Origin: Ischnura elegans
Lineage: Eukaryota; Arthropoda; Insecta; Odonata; Coenagrionidae
Length of the DNA stretch: 64,000 bases
NCBI RefSeq assembly: GCF_921293095.1
Contig: NC_060257.1
Span: forward strand, 55,154,968-55,218,967
Direction: 5' to 3'
Part shown: positions 23,310 through 34,140 of the stretch, one piece after another
Layout: every line of letters starts with the position of its first letter
Position numbering within the stretch: the first letter of the stretch is position 1
Position numbers and translations under genes: made by a program
Notes under the pieces: model-generated
Database searches by the model: none
What the model was told of the DNA's origin: nothing
The model's input: only the letters and a program-made list of their open reading frames with translations

Positions 23310-24930
23310 AGAGATGTATAACGCTTATTTCTATTGATTTATTGAGTCGCTATAAACAAAAATATCATCACCTGATAGTTATGATTCCGAGTTAAATTGA
23401 CAAGATACCTTTTATGGCATTGTGTCCCAAAGTTAAGCTTGCGTTAAGTATCGATACCTTTCATGCGATCTAGGAAACAAAAATTGTTGTTACTTTTATA
23501 GCGACCTATCACTGATTCTTTTCGATCATCTAAGAACCTATTTCATTGAGTTCCAGCCATCAATATGTTTGAGTAAAATCAAAGATTTAAGAATCCTGGA
23601 AGGCTTATATAAAGGGAGAGAGCTGAAGCGTGTCTCTGAGGAACAAAATTATGGATGTGCAGCAAAAATTTCGTCGCTAAAAACTTAAAAACGGGAGTAA
23701 AAATCTTCTTTTATTACAGGAACGGAAGCGACACAGGCGTAATCCCTTTGTGGTTTACCCTACCTCTTGAGCTATCTAACATAGAATACGTGAAACATAT
23801 GGGCAATTGAGCTGTACGTTGTTTTAATGAAGACGGTAAGGACATTATACCGCTACATGGATCCAAACATTCTTCAAACATATGCTTATTTTAAATCACC
23901 ACGTAAGCAGAAATCCGCAGAGAAAATGTAAGATATTTCACTTCTACCATCACAGAAGTACAAAAATTTCTAAACATTTTCATCATAGCTCATGAATTAC
24001 AGAAAATATTGGAAATGACACAAATAACTTGTGGTTGAGATAGGAACCAGTCCCGTTTGTAAAAATTACCATATTGAAATCAATTTCAGGATATTTTATT
24101 TGAGGAAATTGATAATAATTTATTTTATACTCATAATGATTGATTCAACGAATTGATTGCAATATATTGATCACAAATAAAATAGTGTAGTTTGCCAACC
24201 ATTCCGGTAACTCTTTTCACTTCAAATTTGAGAAGTTTTTCTTTTAACTACAATTGCAACTTCTACGTGAAACAGGAGAGCTGCCGTCTGTCATTGCATT
24301 TAGCAACCGTTATCTTATGAGGCGAGTTTCATGCACATTTAATAAATGAACCTGGAGAAAATTCATATTCATGGTAGGTAGAATGCGCAAAAATAAGTAA
24401 TATTATCCGGATGCTCGATACAATGACGTGATTTCACAAATGAAACAGTGGATGTGTATCGATATTGCAAGTCATCCTTTTAACTTAAAATCCACTCGTT
24501 CTTCGATTGCATTATACTAAAACTTTTTCGGCGAAAGATAGGAAAGTATTAAACCATCACAAGGTTGACGTCTGTGCTTGAAATGACCAGTCGTTAAGCC
24601 GGTTGGCGTAATCCATGTACACGTATATGTGTGTTATAGAGAGATGAGTCAAAACGGATGGTAGGTAGGTTCTTAATATACGGTGAAGTGAGGAGAGAGA
24701 CTTCATCCAGCCAATGGCTTTTCAGTCCTCGACCCAACCTCGAGTTTTGAGGAAACGCCGCGAAGTCACGCACCCCGCATAACATCTCAGCAATTGGACT
24801 GCATTCCTCCACGGCGTCTTGAACTCGAGCTCAGAATGCCGATACGTAAGTGCCGCTCGCCGTCGAGAAGATGGCAAGTTTGGTCTTTAAAAAATTCTGT
24901 CACGGTCGGGCTGATTTATTCCGCATTTGA
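23310..24930. other. AT-rich sequence, nothing recognised
   Basis: No supported gene or RNA. Text near 24080-24115 (CAGGATATTTTATTTGAGG) resembles 25690-25715 and may be a small dispersed repeat. Confidence 0.45.
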
Positions 24931-24939
24931 GTACCTTAT

Positions 24940-25560
24940 TTTCACACTGACGCCCTTACCGAGGACTAGAATTAAGCAAATACTCTTGATAACTAATCGA
25001 AAGAACACGAATATATATTGGATGTTTTCAAAGAAAATAGCGATTTTCAGCTCTAGGGCATATCGAACTTGAAAGATAATAAAAGAATTTTACAACACGA
25101 AACTTGGAGATCATTTTATAAAAGAATTACTTTTCTACCGTTCAGTTTTTCATGGAAAGTTGTGGTTAGTAAAATTATGGTAAGAGTAGTTTGACTTATA
25201 ACAATAGTCATTATAAAGCTCCAACACCTGGTTAACACCCGTAAAATATGTCACCGCGTACCAGAACCAAACATATGCTCGATCACCAATCGAAGGAATA
25301 CGAATGTATATTCGATGTTATCAGAGAAAATTAGGTGACATACGAAGCGATTATCAGCTCTACGGCAAATTCGCAGACTTGGGAGATAAATAAAACTTTT
25401 AACAACACGAAACATGGCTTTTTCAGGAGAATATTTTACGGTAGAATCAATACCCTATCATTCAGTTATTCATTGAAAATTGTAGTTAGTTACTTGAGTA
25501 CTAACTGTCATTTAACTAATTGTCATTTTTAAGTGCCAATAATTCCTTTAAAATTTTACC
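24940..25560. repeat. Tandem dimer, 300-bp period
   Basis: TAATCGAAAGAACACGAAT at 24992 and CAATCGAAGGAATACGAAT at 25292 set the period. Both are followed by GATGTT, GCGATT-TCAGCTCTA, AACACGAAAC-TGG and CATTCAGTT/GTTCAGTTTTTCAT. The two units are diverged. Confidence 0.75.
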
Positions 25561-26049
25561 ACAGTCCATGAATTACATTTATTGATTTGATTTATTATTA
25601 ATTTATATAATTATTAATTTGACACCCATTAATTGTCTTTATGATAGGAAATTGTTCCGGCAACATCTATTTATCAAAATTTACGAATTGGAACAAACTC
25701 AGGACATTTTATTTGATAAAATCAATCGGAATTCCATTTATTCTGAAAACAACATAAACAACCGCAAATAACATCACAGAGTTTCAATAATATTCTACAG
25801 ATTGCGTTATTGCAAATAAGAGATATAGTGATTCGAATGAACGTCGTATAATCAAATGTACTAATCCCTGGAATCGAAAAACAAGGAAGGTTAGGCATCA
25901 CTACGTAGAAGTAAATAGTAAATAAACTGTAAATGAGCGTCAAAAATAAATATTCGACATATTTACGTTCCCTAGTAACCATACCCATATTCCCATTGAT
26001 TTTTTGTATCCAAAACGGCGTTCTCAGTCCCAGTGTTTTGGTATCGATT

Positions 26050-26130
26050 AGTCGAACAAAAATAGCTCGGATGGGTGCGAGAATCGATCCCGGATATTCT
26101 GGATTGCGGCCGAGGAAAACCACCGACTTC
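26050..26130 (-). mobile_element. tRNA-like fragment, possible SINE head
   Basis: The minus strand reads a B-box-like GGGATCGATTCTC preceded by GCCGCAATCCAG. No convincing cloverleaf or A box was drawn. Confidence 0.25.
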
Positions 26131-26929
26131 ATCTAAATGTGGAAGTTTCATCGGCGATTGTAGTCGGATTATTTCAAGCGTAGAGGAATCGACTTTTAAC
26201 TCAATTCCAGTAAAAGGGAATGAAAATCGAAAAATATGGAAACGGAATACGATTTAAAAGACACTTCCAGCAAAAATTAGGCTTTTACTCGATGCATTTG
26301 TTCAGCAAATACAGCAATAACGTGAAAAAAAGTTCATTAAACTTTTAATGCATCCGGGAAATATTGACCAATAACATAAATTTGATTTACCGCTTCATTT
26401 GAGTAAATTATTTTAGCTTCGTGAGATGTGTATTCAACCTCACCAAACAATTGTTGCTCGACGTAACAATGACTAAGAAAACTTATGCTAAAGCACAAGT
26501 GAATCGGTTTAGATTTAAATGAGTCACCACACCAGGAAGATATTAACATTTCACAATTTTTCCAAATATATCCATCAGGAAGGCCCTTATTATACGCGGT
26601 ATGTCCTCAAGAGTCAAATAAAAGTTCTGAGGATTCCAATACGCTGGCGGAAGGGAAAAAAAGTATTTCACTGAAATAAATCCATTCACACGACTACAAA
26701 CTGATAAATTATGTATTAAAACATATAACTTTGAATAATTATCCGAAATCTTCTTACACTAAGACTATACTCTAGCTCTCCAAGCGATGGCAGACAGTAG
26801 GAAATATAACTACAGATAGTCGGAAAGAAACCAAGATAGCGGATATAATATACTTAAGAAAACTTGTGGTAAAACAACATTGAATAGAGATTCAAAATAA
26901 AATATAATACTGGAGTGTGAATAGAATTT

Positions 26930-27590
26930 AAAATATAACTTATTGACCACTTTGTTATTATATTTTTTGTAGTTTATCTAGAGGTTTGGCCGACAAAATT
27001 ATAGTAGATATAGTCTCGGTACAGTATATAGAGCCCCAATGTATAATTACTTTCAGAGGCCAATGAGTTAGTTACAAGAAATATTTAAATATTTTGAAAT
27101 TTAAGAATACAATTATAATATATTCGTTGCTTTTAACTACGCTGCTTTTACTCAGTTTCTCTGCAATTCAGGAGGTATTTTTTTATTGGTAATTGATAAT
27201 TTTGGTAATGAGTTGTAAAATTATAAGTAGCTATTACTGTCAGATAGCAATGAGTAGGTAAATCAAAAGTCATAGTAACATTTTCTTTATATAACTATTG
27301 GTACTGTAATGTTGACTGTTACTCAGTTACTCCGCAACAGAGTCGATAAATTTGGCAAACAATTATAAAATGATAAATAACAATTAATTTCGGAGACCAA
27401 TGACTGAGACCAGTACCAATAGTTATAAAAGTAGAAGTTTCATATTTTGAAATTTGATGGTTATTTTGAAAATATAATGGACGCAACTCAGTCGGTATAT
27501 CTTGATTGGTACTTTTGGCAAAAAATCGTAAAATGTTAAGTAACGAATACTCTCAGAGAGCGAGCAATGATTATGCATCGTTCAGATTAC
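26930..27590. repeat. Diverged tandem repeat, about 150-215-bp unit
   Basis: TTTGGC/TTTGGT starts at 26985, 27201, 27351 and 27514. Each is followed by AAAATTATAAAATGATAA-like text, a TTTCAGAGGCCAATGAG-like mark and often ACTCAGTT. The copies are diverged and the last overlaps the TIR element at 27565. Confidence 0.65.
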
Positions 27591-28004
27591 GATTGTTCCA
27601 GCAATCGTTAGAACTATCGTGCATTCACACAACGATGGTTAAAATCTGTACTGCCATCTGGTGCTGATATCTAAATTGAATGAGAAATTGACAGTTAGCT
27701 GTTGAGGTATGCAGGATCAAGATAATACTGTGTTCAACGTGTATTTAACGAATATTTTTTGCCGCTCATATTCTTCCTTGCTTGGACAAATTCATGAAAA
27801 AATAGAGCGATGGGAGCTTTACGAACTTTTTGTGTTTGTCTCGTCGCTTCCTCTTCTGTTCTCCCAGCGCCTAACCATCGTAAAGTGGCAACATTCGGAA
27901 CTACGTTATCTATTGTTAGGACATGCATTCACACGGCTAGTTCGGCCAACTATCGTTACGACGATCGCTCGCACAATCGTAATCTCAACGAGGCATAACA
28001 ATTA
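27565..28004. mobile_element. Non-autonomous element with imperfect terminal inverted repeats
   Basis: The left end contains TTATGCATCGTTCAGATTAC and CGATTGT. The right end read in reverse contains TTATGCCTCGTTGAGATTAC and CGATTGT, and the similarity continues inward for about 20 more bases. AGATTACGATTGT is identical in both ends (27584-27596, 27973-27985). No clear target-site duplication was found. A 108-codon open frame inside (27709-28035) has no recognised domain. Class unknown. Confidence 0.6.
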
Positions 28005-28079
28005 CATTTTGCGAAAACGAACGATTAAATTATAATGTAAACTTTAGCGCTAACTCAATTACTTTTCTTAAGGTACTTT

Positions 28080-28480
28080 GCTACTATAGTCGCTAATTTC
28101 TTCCGTAAACTGGCCTAGAGGAGGCATGGGTCTCCGACATTCTGATCCCTCCCCCTCTCCCCCGGGATGCAGGACTGGGTGCGGGGAAAGAGAGGTGAGG
28201 ACTAGAATGCGCAGCGGCAGACGCGGCGTTAAAAGGAGGTGCCGAGGGAGAGGAAGCGGGAGCCGCGCCGGGTGCCGGGGCAAGGGGTGTCGTATTCCAA
28301 ATGGCACCCAGAGGCGGCGGCAGGCACGCCCCGACGCACGGTCGGGCGTGGCGGAAGCACTCTGGTGGGGGCGGTGATACAAGGGGTACGGAGGAAAGAG
28401 AAGGCCCCCAGGCGGCATCAGACGAGGAGGCAGAGAGGCTGCGGACGGCCATGATGAGAAAATCGCTCGATACGAGAATC
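28080..28480. other. CpG-rich island
   Basis: A sharply GC-rich, CpG-dense 400-bp block between AT-rich neighbours. It is open in at least four frames on both strands, including 28093-28452 minus and 28126-28377 plus. That is expected for such composition, so no gene is called. It could be a CpG island or part of a GC-rich repeat. Confidence 0.4.
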
Positions 28481-28610
28481 GCTATGCGTACAAAACCGGG
28501 TTTACAACGTCGACGTTATGAAAAATCGACCAAACGTGCTTTTTTTCTAAAAATTGCCAATGAAAATCCACATAATTGTATACTCCTACACAAGCGACAC
28601 TTTGAAGCAT

Positions 28611-28829
28611 AAGTTTCCTGGATATCAGACAATTACTTAAACGACTTATTTTTTATCAGAGCGCGACCCGGATTTCAATGAATTATCATCATCTTCAGGC
28701 GCAAATAATGATGATGATAATTCATTGAAACCCGGGTCGCGCTGTGATAAAAAATAAGTGGTATAAAAAATTGTCTGACTTCCAGGAAACTTATAATGGA
28801 ATACCACAAAGTAAAGCAAGAGTTAGTGA
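28611..28829 (-). mobile_element. Foldback insertion with 12-bp duplication and hammerhead core
   Basis: Flanked by ACTTTGAAGCAT at 28599-28610 and 28830-28841, an exact 12-bp target-site duplication. The body 28611-28795 is an inverted repeat (AAGTTTCCTGG with CCAGGAAACTT at the ends). It is followed by a 34-bp tail ending GAGTTAGTGA. The minus-strand arm carries the hammerhead-like core described separately. The plus-strand arm has the same helices but a decayed core (ATAATGA in place of CTGAAGA). Confidence 0.85.
28661..28702 (-). ncRNA. Candidate minimal hammerhead ribozyme
   Basis: Read on the minus strand from 28702: helix I GCGC; core CTGAAGA (28698-28692); one unpaired T; helix II GATGA with TCATT around loop TAAT; then GAA. 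Helix III is A,T with G,T around loop CCGG. C is at the cleavage position (28665), then GCGC closes helix I. All three helices and the GAA and UH elements are present. The extra base after CTGAAGA is a departure from the textbook core, but it recurs in sister elements. Family knowledge: PLE terminal repeats can carry such ribozymes. Activity is inferred, not shown. Confidence 0.55.
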
Positions 28830-29233
28830 ACTTTGAAGCATGGAAAAAAATGTTCGTTAATGTTAGAATTTATGCGTATTTTTGGAAATAACTGATAAAA
28901 TGATTATCACTCCATTTGAGTTAAGTCGCATTTAGTTAATTAAGTAGAAATCTGACTTTAACTCATCGTGAGTTTGTAGATAGCGTGATTCATGCTCCGT
29001 AATACGGCCCTCGGAGACTCCAAAAAGATATCTCTCTGGTGTAATTAACACGGAAGTGTACCAATATTGCCAATAAGATTCGTGACGACATTGGTAGAAA
29101 GACAAAAGAAGTGGCAGTAGCGAAGAAGATATAATTTCATCTCGTCTTCTTTGTGAGAAAAATAAATAAATTTTTGGTAACCCTTGGTTCCTAATACGTA
29201 ACAAATTGAATAAAATCAATATTTAATTACATA

Positions 29234-29430
29234 TACGGGGTGTTTCTAGTGGAATTTGCATTACTTGAAGAGGAGGAAGAGGAGATAATTTTTAAGCATT
29301 TTTCTGTCCATAAACATGGGGTCGCAATTTCTTAGTTATTGAGCTATGGCAACGCAAACATTTTATTGATGCTCTTATCATGAGAACGGTTTCTAGGTTA
29401 TACAGCTTTCCGACATTTTATTTAGCACTC
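29234..29430 (+). repeat. Dispersed repeat, copy 2 of 2
   Basis: Partner of 2519-2690. It starts ATACGGGGTGTTTCTAGTGG and holds GGAGATAATTTTTAAGCA and ATGGCAACGCAAACATT. No coding frame. Confidence 0.6.
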
Positions 29431-29754
29431 TGGGTTTATAAAGATATCAAATATTTAATATTAGAAGAAAATGTGTGATTACAACTGTGAGAAAAAATTA
29501 ATCTTGAGCTTAATTAAACGAGTGCGAGTATCAACAATGCGACTACGAAATGTCACTCATTTTGAGATTTTGGCAAAACGTTAGAAAAAAATGCCTTTCC
29601 CGCAGTCAGTGCGCAAATTATAGAAAAATGTTCCCGCAGTCTAAGGGTTAATCAATTGATGAGTTTTCATAGTTCCCACGGACGAGAGCGAGCAGGAGAA
29701 GTAGGCTGAATGAGAGCTGCATCCATTCAGTAAGAGAGGGAAAAAGTGGAACGA

Positions 29755-30000
29755 ACGCCAGTGGGGGGGGGCGGGGCACATTATGTCTGGGTTAGGGATC
29801 TGGGAGGGATGAAGGTCTTTTCGGGGGTTATAATATGGGAGGGGTCAGGAGAGGCAAGACAGTAGGACAGAGGGGAGGAAGAAATATATAAATATATAGC
29901 GCGAGAGGAGACTTCAATTGAAGGGAAGAAGCCTCTAAACGGTGACGTCACGAGTGACACAAGGCTGGGGGGATTTCCCTCCTCTTGAGAGCCGAATTGC
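29755..30000. repeat. G-rich repeat with CRE palindrome, copy 1
   Basis: G-rich run followed by CGGTGACGTCACGAGTGAC (29941-29959), a string that recurs identically near 31225, then CAAGG and a CCCTCCTCTTG stretch. Confidence 0.55.
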
Positions 30001-30431
30001 GAATTGTGACTCAAAATTGAGTCCTACCTCTACCACAGTCAGATCCCACAATCACGTTGATTTGGAGTTAGTTCTACTTCTTGGACTAACTTCGACACAA
30101 CTCAAATTGTATGACGAATATTTTATCCGTTATTTATCAAAAATACGCATAAATTCTAACGTTAACCAACAATTTGTAAATACTTACAATTATCGCTAGT
30201 AGAGTAGTGCTATTATGCGGATTTTTATCAGCTAATTAAAAAAATGAAAAATATGTTTAATCTGTTTTTTGGGAGCTCATTTGATGAGGCACAACTAGTA
30301 GAGCATATTTTTTATAATTTAATGTAATTGAAATACTTAATATAACGTCGATTCTCGGATTTATCCCCTTAATCAAAATCATAATCGCATATTTTTTATT
30401 GCAGTGAATCTAATTTATTTAAAAGTACAGC

Positions 30432-30640
30432 CGTCCATGATATCCTGATGAAAGCATTCATCGAAGGACAGGAGGCAAGAGGGGCAAGTGGCAGCCTCGA
30501 TTTAGTAGCATAGGACAGGTTATAAAGGATGTAAATGAGACGAAATGAGTCACAATGAAAAGGCTAGCGGATAGGAGATGGGAATGGAGAGCTGCGTCAA
30601 ACCAATATTAGGAATGATGACTTATGATGATGACATTTTC
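30432..30640 (+). mobile_element. LINE 3' end, plus orientation
   Basis: The frame reads LMKAFIEGQEARGAS near 30446-30490, then after gaps RLADRRWEWRAASNQY before a stop at about 30610. This matches the RLADRRIEWRAASNQS end of the 18.8 kb copy. The tail GAATGATGACTTATGATGATG follows. The 5' part is missing. Confidence 0.8.
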
Positions 30641-30760
30641 AAGCTAATGCTCCTTCAAATTATTTGAGAGGATTTCGATCCCATAGTCGTGAAACTAAAG
30701 AGATTTAACTTACGCTGCGAATGAGTCAAGAAGTCCGTAGTGCAGTTAAGATCCAATTTT

Positions 30761-30903
30761 GGTGATAGTTTTTTCGGGTTCATTCCGCGTTGATTCCGCA
30801 TTCCGCGTTCCAGCGCCCGAAACTGTCGTCCACAAAATAAGAATCAACACGGAATGAACCCGGAAAACTATCACCAATCAACTCACCGCGGAAGCCTCCG
30901 TAA
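30761..30903 (+). mobile_element. Foldback element, GAAACTGTCGTC family, 14-bp duplication
   Basis: Flanked by TAAGATCCAATTTT at 30747-30760 and 30904-30917, an exact 14-bp target-site duplication. Arms of about 35 bp (30761-30795 and 30841-30875) surround CCCGAAACTGTCGTCC. The tail CTCACCGCGGAAGCCTCCGT matches the end of the 59.8 kb copy. The CTGANGA part of the core is deleted here. Confidence 0.85.
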
Positions 30904-31079
30904 TAAGATCCAATTTTCGTTTAAACCATGGTTCTTAAGGCGATTCGAATGCTTGATCAGCAATATATATTGACAGGAAAAAATGAATTATGATTTTTAA
31001 AATTTTGCTTCCAAATTTAGAAGTTTTGAAGTTCGCAGTCCAGTTAGGAGGCAAATTTCTATTTTTACGATGATTGTTT

Positions 31080-31125
31080 AGGTGTCACGAATCTCAATTG
31101 ATCTTAGGATTGCTGACTTATGATG
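31080..31125 (+). mobile_element. Short LINE tail remnant
   Basis: ATCTTAGGATTGCTGACTTATGATGATG matches in two pieces the LINE tail that follows the stop codon at 30.6 kb. Confidence 0.5.
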
Positions 31126-31189
31126 ATGAAGGATCTTCGATGGCTCCGAATATCTCCCATCTAATAAGTCCAGCAGGGACATTAAGGAA

Positions 31190-31400
31190 TGGCTCTAAAT
31201 GGGGAGAAGGGGAGGGGAAGAATCGGTGACGTCACGAGTGACTCAAGGGCAGGGAGGGGGCCAGACACCCCTCCTTCTATTGCACACGAAAGAATCTCTG
31301 GGAGTTAGGGGGGGGAGGATCCAACCAACAGACGTTGCGCCGCCGCCCCCCTATCTACCCCCGACCTCGTGCCGCGAGAGAGGGGTGACGTGAAGCAGGC
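31190..31400. repeat. G-rich repeat with CRE palindrome, copy 2
   Basis: Shares CGGTGACGTCACGAGTGAC with 29.94 kb, followed by CAAGGGC and a G-rich then C-rich stretch. A 64-codon open frame reflects composition. Confidence 0.55.
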
Positions 31401-31494
31401 TGGTAAACTGCTCGGCGTTCACTCCGTCAGGGGAAAGCTTTTTGCGACTTATAGCGCAGGCCTTTAGCCATAAAATCGCTTCAGGGTGCTCGGT

Positions 31495-31640
31495 TTTGCG
31501 GAGGAAAAACATCGGTCGAAATCAATTTTTCGAGCAATCGATTCTGAATCGAAGTGAAAAGCTCGAAATTTCGACAAAAATCGAAATTCGAACCAAAAGA
31601 TCGATTAATCGAAAACATCGACAGTTCTTCAACGTACGTA
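31495..31640. repeat. TCGAAA/TCGATT-rich patch
   Basis: Dense repeats of ATCGAAA, TCGAAATTTCG and ATCGATT. Similar in flavour to the islands at 3.7-5.0 kb and the patch at 57.9-58.2 kb, though not clearly homologous. Confidence 0.45.
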
Positions 31641-31829
31641 AAATTTTGTGCAAAAACGTGTTTGTTGCTCGTTCGAAAAACACTCAAAATACACTTGGGC
31701 AAGCAGAAAAAAAATTACTTAGAAAACATGCTTGACTTATTAGTACGAAAAATATTCAAATGCACGCAAATTAAATTTTTTGGATCACCGCTGGTAACCA
31801 TTTGGGTTCCCTAAATTTTTTTAGATAAA

Positions 31830-33110
31830 TCAACAGATGGAGAGGCGAATTAAATGTGACGTTCTCACACCGATTAACTTAACCTTAAGCTTACGAATTT
31901 CTACCACAAACACAGCATTGCAAAAGAAGAAGTGCGATTAAATTTCTGTTTCATCCTATTTATAACGTAATGATTCCGTTATAACAAAAATTCCGTTTTA
32001 TATACAGATTGATTTGCGCACGCAAGAGTTTTTGAAATATTAAATCAAGGGATGAATCATAAAACTTATCCCAAAGAAAAAACGGGACAAAAACAATATG
32101 AAAGACATATACACATTCAAAACAAATAGTTGGAGTTCCAGATAACCATATAAAAGCCGGATAACACCATAAAAATGGATTTAATCCAAGATAAGTCAGA
32201 CAAGTGAAAGGATGAAATGTCAATTTCTTTTCAATTAAATAAAATCTTCATCCTTTTCCTTGAATAAATCTTCCCCTGACCTCTGCAAACGAAAATTTGT
32301 AAAAGATACAGTCTTGAGTCACATTTTGGACCCTGAAGACCCAAACAAAAAACATAAAATAACAATTGACCAGTATTGATGAGGCGTAAAAGTTCAGGAG
32401 ATCAAGCCAAACCCTTGCAGATTAACTCTTCGCGACGAAAAAAAATATTAAACACTTCTGAAAACCTTATTGGAATTGTTTAGAGTCGATAAAAAATCTT
32501 ATTTGCACCAAATTTTCTCCGAAGTTCTCTCAAACATATTATTGACAATAATGAAGAGAATATAATCAAAACTTATAACCAAAAAATTAAATCTTCCTGT
32601 ATTTACAATTAACTTTAATATCATATAAAAACGTGTCTCCGCCTGCCAAGTTTGCTAGACAAGTTTGCTCCATATGACATTAATGTTAAATATGGTACAG
32701 GGAAAAACTTACCCTCACTTTCACATTTCCATCGTCATCCATTACTCGGGCTTAATTTAGCAGCATCAATTTCTTCCGTCTGAATCTGACCTATGCTTCT
32801 TTGTCTGTAGCTCAAATGGATTAATTTCTTATCGTTTTTCGTATGGTCCCGCCATCTCAGACGTAGTTATCCCGAGGACCATCATCTTCAAGGACTATCG
32901 AGCCGTAAATCTTACTGCAGGATTCCTTCTCTTTCCTTGAAAGATTTCCATCACACCTTCTGAAGTGGGAAACATGGTAAAAAATAATATTTTTATCAAA
33001 ACCTTGTAATATAATATATTCATAAATATATAAATGGATGTTTATGTACCCGAGAACATTAACTATAAAAAGGCCGGATGACGCCATTTAAATTTATTTT
33101 ATTTTATTTA
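31830..33110. other. AT-rich sequence, nothing recognised
   Basis: No supported gene, RNA or repeat was seen. Confidence 0.5.
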
Positions 33111-33129
33111 TAAAAATTTTTTATTTCTT

Positions 33130-33480
33130 TCTTTCTTCCACACACCACCAAAGTTTTTCATTTTATTAACGATAAAATGAACTTCCACAAAGTTCAGCCT
33201 GACACGACAGCGATTATTATGAAATTTCATTTTCCTTTTGCTTGATGAGAACACTTTCCCCAATGTAGACGTGACCGCATTCACATGGAATGCTGTAGAC
33301 TCCCGTGGTTTTGATCCCCAGGTCATCTTTCGGTGTCCCAATACAGGCTTTGATCTTGTTGGCAGGTTTTTGAATGGTTTATATATTTTGTCATCGAAAT
33401 AGCCTTGTATCTTGTATCTGATGGTGGAGATGAACGGGATAATGTATACGGTTATCGGTTTTTTCTTTTTCTTCTATTTC
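33130..33480 (-). pseudogene. Penelope-like element fragment: RT/endonuclease linker and GIY-YIG motif
   Basis: On the minus strand, after a frameshift near 33370, the frame reads NKIKACIGTPKDDLG followed by GVYSIPCECGHVYIGE (33304-33255). This fits the GIY-YIG endonuclease start of Penelope-like retroelements, including the CxC pair between GVY and YIG. Just upstream, in another frame, VYIIPFISTIRYKI fits the linker after the PLE reverse transcriptase. The frame ends soon after YIG (KQKENEIS then stop), so the catalytic Arg, His and Glu downstream are missing. The fragment is truncated and frameshifted, hence dead. The sequence downstream on this strand (33205-33151) is also present at 61066-61125. 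Confidence 0.8.
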
Positions 33481-33599
33481 ATCACTGTTCGAAATGGTTC
33501 TTTTTCGTGCCGCTTGGATGTCACGTTGGTTGAAACAATTCTTTCAAAAGGTGGACTTAAGGGGTGCTATTTTTTGTCTCAAGCGGGCCTCATCTGACA

Positions 33600-34140
33600 G
33601 CCGCAAACGGGAATGATATAACGGTTAAGCGGCAGCGATACGAACTACTGATATCTCGGTAACCAACGCCCGTTCAGACGATTTTCAAGAGCTGCCTCGG
33701 TACGGACCATTATTACGACCGAGGTTGTGAGAACGGACAACGTCGAAGCCGGAAATTTCAACCCTCCCCACTTTCGAACCACCAAAGAAACAAAAGAAAC
33801 GAGGCGTCCGGCCGCTTGATCGAAACCCTATCCCCCTTCGATCCCACAAGAGTTCTGATTCATCTCCCCCGAGATCCCGGACGCATGCGACCAGGGTACG
33901 TGTGGGAGAGGGGCTTGTACCCCTGGTGTACACCCCCATCCCCCTTTTTACAGATCAAAATGCCCCCACCCCGCCACGTGGCTGTCCTACGGCCAGTCTA
34001 CCACTCGCAACTATCACCCTATTCCTCCCCCTCTTAATTCCCAGACCTACCACTTTCCACCACCCCCTTCCTCTCCTTTATAGCACAGCGGAATATAATA
34101 CCCCACCTCCTCTTAACTACGATTCAGGGAACTAACCGGT
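33600..34140. other. Mixed GC patch with C-rich end
   Basis: 33930-34130 is C/T-rich like the other pyrimidine patches. TTTTTACAG at 33943-33951 is a splice-acceptor-like string after a pyrimidine run, but no exon could be supported. Confidence 0.35.

Noticed and set aside
25722..26132. 136-codon minus-strand open frame
   Set aside because: Its N-terminal part is translated from a tRNA-like scrap and the rest is AT-rich hydrophobic sequence with no domain.
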